This document shows positions 57,608 to 64,000 of a DNA stretch of 64,000 nt, piece by piece (the stretch's first letter is position 1; each line of letters begins with the position of its first letter). Origin of the DNA: Lomentospora prolificans. Its lineage: Eukaryota > Ascomycota > Sordariomycetes > Microascales > Microascaceae. The notes beneath the pieces were generated by a model. It worked only from the letters and a program-made list of their open reading frames with translations. It did not search any database and was not told where the DNA came from. The stretch spans positions 4,092,001 through 4,156,000 of the forward strand of contig JARFXM010000003.1 in NCBI GenBank assembly GCA_029532625.1, given 5' to 3'. The translations under genes and the position numbers were made by a program.

Positions 57608-60431
57608 ATGCCCGGGATTCTACCCATGAAAGTCATCAAGGTGGGCACCAGCTCACAAAGCAGAATTGCCCAGGCGTGCGATAGGTGCCGCAGTAAAAAG
57701 ATCCGCTGCGATGGTATCCGCCCGTGCTGTTCCCAGTGTGCCAATGTCGGCTTCGAGTGCCGGACAAGCGACAAGCTTAGCCGTCGAGCCTTTCCTCGAG
57801 GTTACACCGAATCGTTAGAAGAGCGTGTTCGACAACTCGAGTCGGAAGTAAGGGAGTTGAAAGATCTGTTGGATGAGAAGGATGAGAAAATCGATATGCT
57901 TTCGAGACTTTACGGAAATAGACCGGCGTCCTCTGGGCACATTCATAGCCCGGCTGTCGAACTCCACGACACCCCAGTTCCTCAACCAAAAGAAGACACT
58001 TTCCGGATCCAAGCCTCGCCGTTGCTTCTTGGCGTGGAAAACTCGGATTCCTACTTCATGGGTGGCTCCAGCGGCCGTTCTTTCATTGGTTTGTATCCCC
58101 TTCTGCTCCAAGAATCTCACTACAATTCTATCCTTCCTTGTGACTCTATTCTTACCCGTTCGAAGCAGAATCCGTAAAACGAAAACTCCAAGAGAATGGG
58201 AAATCGTGTCCAGACTTCAACCCCGAAGCCTTCTTACACATACAGGGCTGCTATCCTCTGACTGCCAGCGCCGTTGACCAGTCCTTGAGGGTGCCGCCGA
58301 GACTGTTCACGGACCGCTGCGTCAACGTCTACTTCCAGGAGTGGGCCCCCATCTTCCCTGTCTTGCACAAACCCACTTTCCTTCGAATATACGAGGAGTT
58401 TGTTGCCGACCCTGAGAAGGTGAAGAACCCCCACAAGCTTGCGCAAATTTACCTGGTATTCAGCATTGCTTCCCTCGCTGGCGACTTCCCTGACACCGCT
58501 CAGATCGCCGCCTGTGAAGCTGAGTGGCAGAAGGCTCTTGAGACGGTCCTCATGGATAACACAATGATCACCCTCCAATGTCTTATCCTCGCCCTCATGT
58601 ATTGTACCGTGCGGGCCGACTACAAGAGGCTTCAGCTCTACAAGGGCATTGCCGTCGGACTCTCGCATCGGCTTGGACTTCACCAAAGCCAGAGGCGATT
58701 CTCTTTTGGCGCCTTGACTATTGAGACTCGAAAGAAGGTCTTCTGGACATTATACACCGTCGACTGCTTCTCAGCCGCTATTCTCGGTCTTCCCAAGTTA
58801 TTAAAGGAGGACGACATCCACGCGGAGTATCCTGTTGATACTGACGATGAATACGTTACCGAGAAGGGATTCCAGCCTACGCTACCTGGCGAGTCCACTC
58901 GCCTCAGTAGTGCCCTAGCTCTCTTCCGGGGCACCCGCATCCTTTCCAAGGTTCTTGAGAAGGTGTATCCTGCGGCGGCAACTCACGAAGTTTCCATGCA
59001 GCAGCTTTCGGCCCTCGATCGGGAACTAACTCAGTGGTATACCGAGTTGCCTCCTCATCTCAGGCTCAACTTTGCGCAAGATAAGCCGTCCACTGATATC
59101 ACCGGAAGCCGATCCCCCCTTCTGGTAAGTTTAGCGCGTGCCATCCATGCCTGCTTTTCGACCTCGCCCTGACTTGTTTACTTTACTAGGCCTTGGCTTA
59201 TTACTACATGCGTACCTTGGTGTACCGGCCCGCAGTTGGATCAAGCCTTGGCCAAAAGGCCGCACCGGCTTTGATCGCCATTGGCGAGTCCAGCAAGCAC
59301 ATCGTTCAAGTTGTTCAGCTCCTCGACGAGCGCAATATGACGTTCTCCTTCTGCTTAAATAAGACTGATATGCTTGTCGTCTGCGGCATGACGCTGCTTT
59401 ACCAGATTCTTGATTTCAAGCAGGACAGCAAGTTGTCCAGAGATAGTCAGAAGCATGTCAATGCCGTCATCAAGATGCTCATCAAGGCGCAGGCACCTGG
59501 TTGTCTCGACTTCAAACGCATCTCGAGCATGATCATCACAGTTGACGACGCCACATCGCCTATTCAGCCTCGCTCCAGTCCTACAGCGTCTTCTAGAAAC
59601 AACCAGCGACGCTCACCGTCAACTAGCTCCAGCAGGAGATCCGCTACTCCCCAAGACCCGAAGCCCAGTCTCGGACGACTCGCTGCGGCGTCGGTGAGCG
59701 AGACTGACTTGCTTCAGCAGCAAGCCAAGTTGAGGAGGATGACTATGCCAAGTGGCGCGGCTCCCCGACCCGAGGCGCTCAGGCCGCAAAGCCGGCGATC
59801 AGTTGACAACCCTCAGACGCAGCCTTTTGCCCGTCGCGAGCACCGTCTCTCCACGTCCCACAGTCCCCATAGCCCTCACACATCCCCTTCTCATCAAAAC
59901 CTCGATTACCTCTCGCTCAGCACCGGAAGCGCTGCCCAGGGTCACATGTCGGGCCCCATGCAGGGCCGTCGACAGAACAACCTGCCACCTCAAATTCAAC
60001 AGCGCCTATCGCAGATGTACCCAGGCTCTCAAACGGATGTCAAGTCAGCGGACTTGTCAGCATCACAGTGGGAGGCGCTACTCGGTTCCCTAGACGGCGG
60101 GCAAACCAATGTGTATGACGCTATCTATGGTGGAGCGCCCCTCTCGTTGAACGACACGGCTGTCATGCCAGCAAGCGGCACGGTTGGTGCTGGGTGGCTT
60201 GAAGATCCGTGGGAGCTCAACACGTTCAATCTAGGCGATTTTAACGGCTCTGTTGCGACGCAAAGCGTTCTTAGCATGTCGGATGAGAGTCTCAGCCCTG
60301 GCGAAGAGATGACTCCGACGGATCTTGGGCTGAGTGTGGGGAGCCTTGACCTCCAAAGCACGATGATGCCAAATCAATGCGGAAACGGCGAAGGATTTAT
60401 GAATGGCATGGGAAATGACTATATTATCTAA
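57608..60431 (+). CDS. facB: FacB/ACU-15/Cat8-type zinc-cluster transcription activator
   Basis: Exons 57608-58088, 58169-59124 and 59190-60431 give 892 aa, close to fungal FacB. The start MPGILPMKVIKVGTSSQSR is shared with the family. A Zn2Cys6 cluster has cysteines 24, 27, 34, 41, 44 and 51, with an extra Cys at 40 (RPCCSQC, where I recall Thr). It is followed by the FacB-like linker SRRAFPRGYTESLEERV and a leucine-zipper-like coiled coil (about 69-100). A fungal-specific transcription-factor domain spans about 215-460 (ESVKRKLQENGKS, then PLFPVLHKPTF-like WAPIFPVLHKPTF). The C-terminal 300 residues are disordered and acidic at the end, probably the activation domain. By family knowledge it activates acetate utilisation, glyoxylate cycle and gluconeogenesis genes under carbon-catabolite control. 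Confidence 0.93.
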
Positions 60432-62388
60432 AAGGACCTTGCGACGCTCGAAACTCGGGCCCTTGGCATGATCCACCAAACACCCTCTGTTTTCTTTCTT
60501 TCTTTTTTCTTCTTTCCTTTTTTTGGGGTTTTTTTCTTAATCACTCTTGGACATATACCGCCGATACCACCTTTCTATTTACGAAGATGAGTTGAAGTTG
60601 GTACCTTGTTTGACTATCTCGGGGCTTCGATTCTACCTGGCGCCGGTGCCTTTCGTCTTTATATTCAATACGGATAACACGGGTTACGGACAAACGGGCT
60701 TATCTGGTGCTTTTGGTTTATTTATTTTTTCTGTTTTAGCTTTCTGTTCTAACGCGAAGGTGCCACGAGGCGTTGACATCTGGTTCGATGAGCTGCTCGT
60801 TTTGGAGACGAGTACTTTTTTATTTTTATTTTTTATTATTCTTTTCCCCTTTCTTTTTGCAGAAGGGGAATATCTATATACGACGGCTACGAGTGGATAC
60901 TGGAGGCGTCTCGGTGTTTCCTACGTATATTTTTCTTTTTTCAACCTTGGTTGTCCCAGCTCCTTGAAGAGCGTCGACACCTTACCTTTGACGTTCTTTC
61001 CTTTCCCTTTGTCTGCACCGCAGTAATCCGCGATGAGGAGGCAATTGGGGGGTCTTCGTATGAAATGCGAGGGTGTCTGCTTCGGCTTGGTAGGAGGGCA
61101 GTGCGCCATTGCACTTTCAATTGGAAGACTATGGTAGCTAGGACAAAACCAGTAAAATAAAGCGTGGTCTTTTTATTTGAAAGCATGACTTCGGAACCGA
61201 AGGACGAACGTGTGATGGCTGCTGGTATGATGGTTTGCCTCCCTTTCTCAAAGCCTAGAGGCCTCGATCGATTATTACCTTTCTTGGCCTCTATCGTAGT
61301 GACTCGGGGTTCTCAGGCATCCTTTCTTAGCCAGCCTAGAAGGGTGTGCCAAAACTGCACCCGCCTGCCTGCCAAAGTCGGCACGTTCGGCAGCGACACA
61401 CAGGACTTCTGCGTGGAATATGGCTCCAGTTAGGATAGCCTGGCGAGTTTGGCAGCAGTAAGCGCACTTCACCTTGGAAGCTAATAGTGCGTTTTGAGAG
61501 AAAGGAAAAGGGGGGAGGAACACGCAGGTCAACATTTGAAGTAGCGCTACCGAGTGCTTATCACCAGTAGTAGTCGTTGTGGAGCGAGCGATAGAGCCTG
61601 ATGTCTACTTTTGTCATTGATCAATTGATCCATTGACGCTGGCTACTAACACATTAGACTAATTTAGGACATCACGGATGTCCCACACCACAGGGCTGCC
61701 TAGTGTACGGATCCATTGATGGCCTGGCAGTGCTGGCCGGTAGGTAGGGGGGCGCCTGGCTCTAGGGACGCCTTCTTAGAGTGGAAAATTTCACGGTCGA
61801 CGACGCTCAAAGTGGAGACGGTGGTGCGATTACGGGGGGTGTCGGTCGTGGTAGGCCAGCATTGAGATCGGAGTATCGTGGAATTTGGTGCAGAGTTGGG
61901 GCTGCGCTAACTAGTTTTGCAGACTAGCTTGTAGAGGCAGCCCGCACCTGGCGAGACCAAGAGATGTTCTTTTTATTGTGGCACCGCTGGCCCCTAGTGC
62001 TCTCTGAGATTCTTTGGTGAATCATTATTCATCATCATCGAGACGGGCAATCGAAGGGTAGCGGTTGAGATCAAGGGGGTTTGGAACGCAAACTAGAACC
62101 CCAGTTCCAGATCGGATAAATTCCTAGAGAGAAGCACGTCTTGGCTCACGCCCCGGGGGTCTGGCCAGCTTTCGCTGGCGGGAAGCGGGTTTTGTGTAGG
62201 CTAATGGGAGGAGAGAAGCCCGGCCGGGAAAAGAAGCAGAGCCAAGATTTGGAACTAGAAGGGGGGGGGGTAAAGGAATGTTGTATATGTTATGGGCGAT
62301 GTTTTTTTCTTTCCACAGGTTCTCTGAGTAATAGATTGTCTCCAGATTGAGAGAGCAAGCTTGCCATCCATATTGTGTCGAATTTCCC
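60432..62388. other. Intergenic downstream of the FacB-type gene
   Basis: T-rich segments at 60490-60540 and 60815-60860 suit a long 3' UTR. The rest shows no gene I can support. Confidence 0.5.
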
Positions 62389-62619
62389 GGGAGCGGGAGT
62401 GTTCAACAATGGTAAAAGCGATTCCGGGCCCAGCACTTTATGGTAGTGATGGTATCAAACGGAGAAGCTCTCGCCAAGGGTAGATGCTCAATGTAAAACA
62501 GGGTGCCCAGGGGCCACGGTTTAGAGAGGTTCTAGAATTCTTGACAGCGAATGCAAATAAGAGCTCCTCATCAGGCTGAGCGACATCATCGAACCAACAA
62601 GCGAGACACCAGAGCCTGG
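62389..62619 (+). repeat. 231-bp dispersed repeat, copy B
   Basis: Same orientation as copy A at 14061-14291, no indels, seven substitutions. Flanking bases differ immediately on both sides, so the ends of the shared unit are well defined in this pair. Relative to copy A, this copy has more A/T at four of the seven differing sites that are not balanced, which hints at C-to-T decay but is too few to prove it. Confidence 0.92.
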
Positions 62620-63974
62620 CAGTTCCTGTTCTTGGGCCTCGTGGAGATTTCGACGCGGCGGCTCAGGATCGCGCGGGGCGGCCCTTGCCTCTGGGTGCCA
62701 GCCAGCTGCAGCTGCATATTGATCTGATTATTGGTTGTGGGTGCGTCCTCTATATAGCCAGCCGACATGGCCCTCAAGTCATAATACCTCTTATGATTAT
62801 ATGTCGAGATGGAGGATATTATTGATGGTTCAAGGTGGAAGTGGTTGTGGCATTTCCAACGCTCAAGGCTTGCCATGTGATCTTTCCCTGCTTTCAGATA
62901 TCGATCCTGGTTCGAACTGGGTCTACGAAAGAGCATTATCAAATGATCTCTTCCCTTCTACTTCGTAGAAACCAAGAATCCATTGGCACTTTGGCTATTA
63001 GCTCGAAGGGCCGAGGAGACTCGGGTGGCCAATCGCCAGCGGCTTGATCGAGCCCTGGCCTGGCCTGGCCCATCAACTAGATGGGACCCACCAAGCCATC
63101 TCTCAATGGATCGATCCCAGGGGCCCCATCATGATGCAGACTCCCACCGGAGTGCGCCGACGAGACTCTTGAGAGCTCAACTGTGGCTAACTATCAGTAC
63201 ACACGCTGGCTCTCGGACCAGCCAGACAGGGCGGGGTACCCGTCGCAACAGTTTTGGTGCCGTCTCTGGGGCATATGCGTGACCCTGCGTCGAGTCTGAT
63301 TTCCAGGAAAAGAGAAGGGGTTCCAAGCTGATGTGGCGCGTGTGGATCTCCGACGTCGAAACGTGGTCGATGATGCGACGCTTGAGCATCCCCCCGTGAT
63401 GTGATGGCAGCCGAGCAGTAGAGAGCACGCGCAAGAGGGAAGGGAAAAGGGAAAAAAAATTCACAAATTGAAGATCAGGACGATCCAGGGAAAAGAGATT
63501 GATTTTACGATCGACTTTTTCTTTTTTCCTTTTTTCTTTTTTTTTTTTTCAAAAAGAAAATCCCTCCCCATAACGGCGACGACAGAATGTTATTCTACGT
63601 CTCTTGCGATCCTTTTCAATAACCTATTATATCCGCCGCTACGAAGGTACAAGTAGCCTTTATTCGTTGAATCACTGCTCTCCGGAGCGAGCCCATTCAC
63701 CACCCAGCCGCGGCTTGGCATCTCCGAGACCTCGTTCCTCACCGAGCTTCTTTCGCGCCACCAGCGACATCAACCAGTCCCAAAGCCAGCGCAACACGAC
63801 GACAGCTGTCCGGGAACACGGAAAGTAAATACGGCGACCCCCAGTCGAGCTACGAGGCCTCGCCCGCTCATCTCGTGACGATAGCCGCCATTGATCCGCG
63901 CGCACCTTCGCACTCGACCCCCAGCAGACAAGAGAGGGACCGAAGGCACACACACCCAAACACACACGCACACC
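62620..63974. other. Intergenic; promoter of a possible gene at the window end
   Basis: Pyrimidine-rich DNA with an oligo-T tract near 63533-63550, then a leader-like stretch ending in a CA-rich run (63948-63973). No internal gene recognised. Confidence 0.45.
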
Positions 63975-64000
63975 ATGGTCCCGCGAGAAGCCAGGCCGCT
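63975..64000 (+). CDS. Possible start of a gene cut by the window end
   Basis: The ATG in context CACCATGG follows a pyrimidine-rich promoter-like region and a CA-rich leader. Only MVPREARP is visible, so neither coding status nor family can be judged. Confidence 0.3.

Overview
The window reads as nuclear DNA of a filamentous ascomycete, most likely a Sordariomycete. The genes carry short spliceosomal introns (mostly 50-140 nt) with GTRNGT-type donors, CTAAC/CTGAC branch points close to the acceptor, pyrimidine-rich leaders, and monocistronic genes on both strands. Several proteins are typical of Pezizomycotina, including an NBR1 homologue with four ZZ fingers, a FacB/ACU-15 zinc-cluster activator and a large disordered protein. 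The genus cannot be fixed from the sequence alone.

Layout. 0-5 kb: a 5'-truncated NBR1-like autophagy receptor (+) and the COPII cargo receptor ERV41 (+). 5-11 kb: a mostly empty stretch holding one small spliced cysteine-rich gene (-, 97 aa). 11-14 kb: the pseudokinase/HEAT protein CEX1/SCYL1 (-), with one copy of a 231-bp dispersed repeat about 100 bp upstream. 16-21 kb: an unrecognised 476-aa basic protein (+) and a second-type mitochondrial aconitase (+). 21-25 kb: the TOR subunit LST8 (+), convergent with a tail-anchored FHA protein (-). 25-30 kb: gene-poor. 30-38 kb: a 1717-aa disordered protein (+), convergent with the dynactin actin-related protein ARP1 (-). 40-42.7 kb: a small mitochondrial membrane protein (-), divergent from the GPI-anchor gene GPI11/PIG-F (+). 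44.7-51 kb: the proteolipid PMP3 (+), an OBG/YGR210C-type GTPase (-) and a SET-domain methyltransferase (+). 51-57.6 kb: gene-poor. 57.6-60.4 kb: a FacB/Cat8-type regulator (+). 60.4-64 kb: the second repeat copy and possibly the first codons of another gene.

The genes do not form a biosynthetic, defence or mobile cluster. They are dispersed housekeeping genes of membrane traffic (ERV41, CEX1, GPI11), autophagy (NBR1), TOR signalling (LST8), the cytoskeleton (ARP1) and carbon metabolism (aconitase, FacB). I recognise no tRNA, rRNA, CRISPR array or intact transposon.

The most notable observations are: a small CxxC-rich gene visible only after splicing; a 70-codon acidic reading frame continuing in frame after the LST8 stop codon; a 10-nt microexon encoding part of switch I in the GTPase; and a pair of 97%-identical 231-bp repeats 48 kb apart. 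Exon boundaries were deduced by hand from splice signals, reading-frame continuity and remembered family sequence. No alignment was run.
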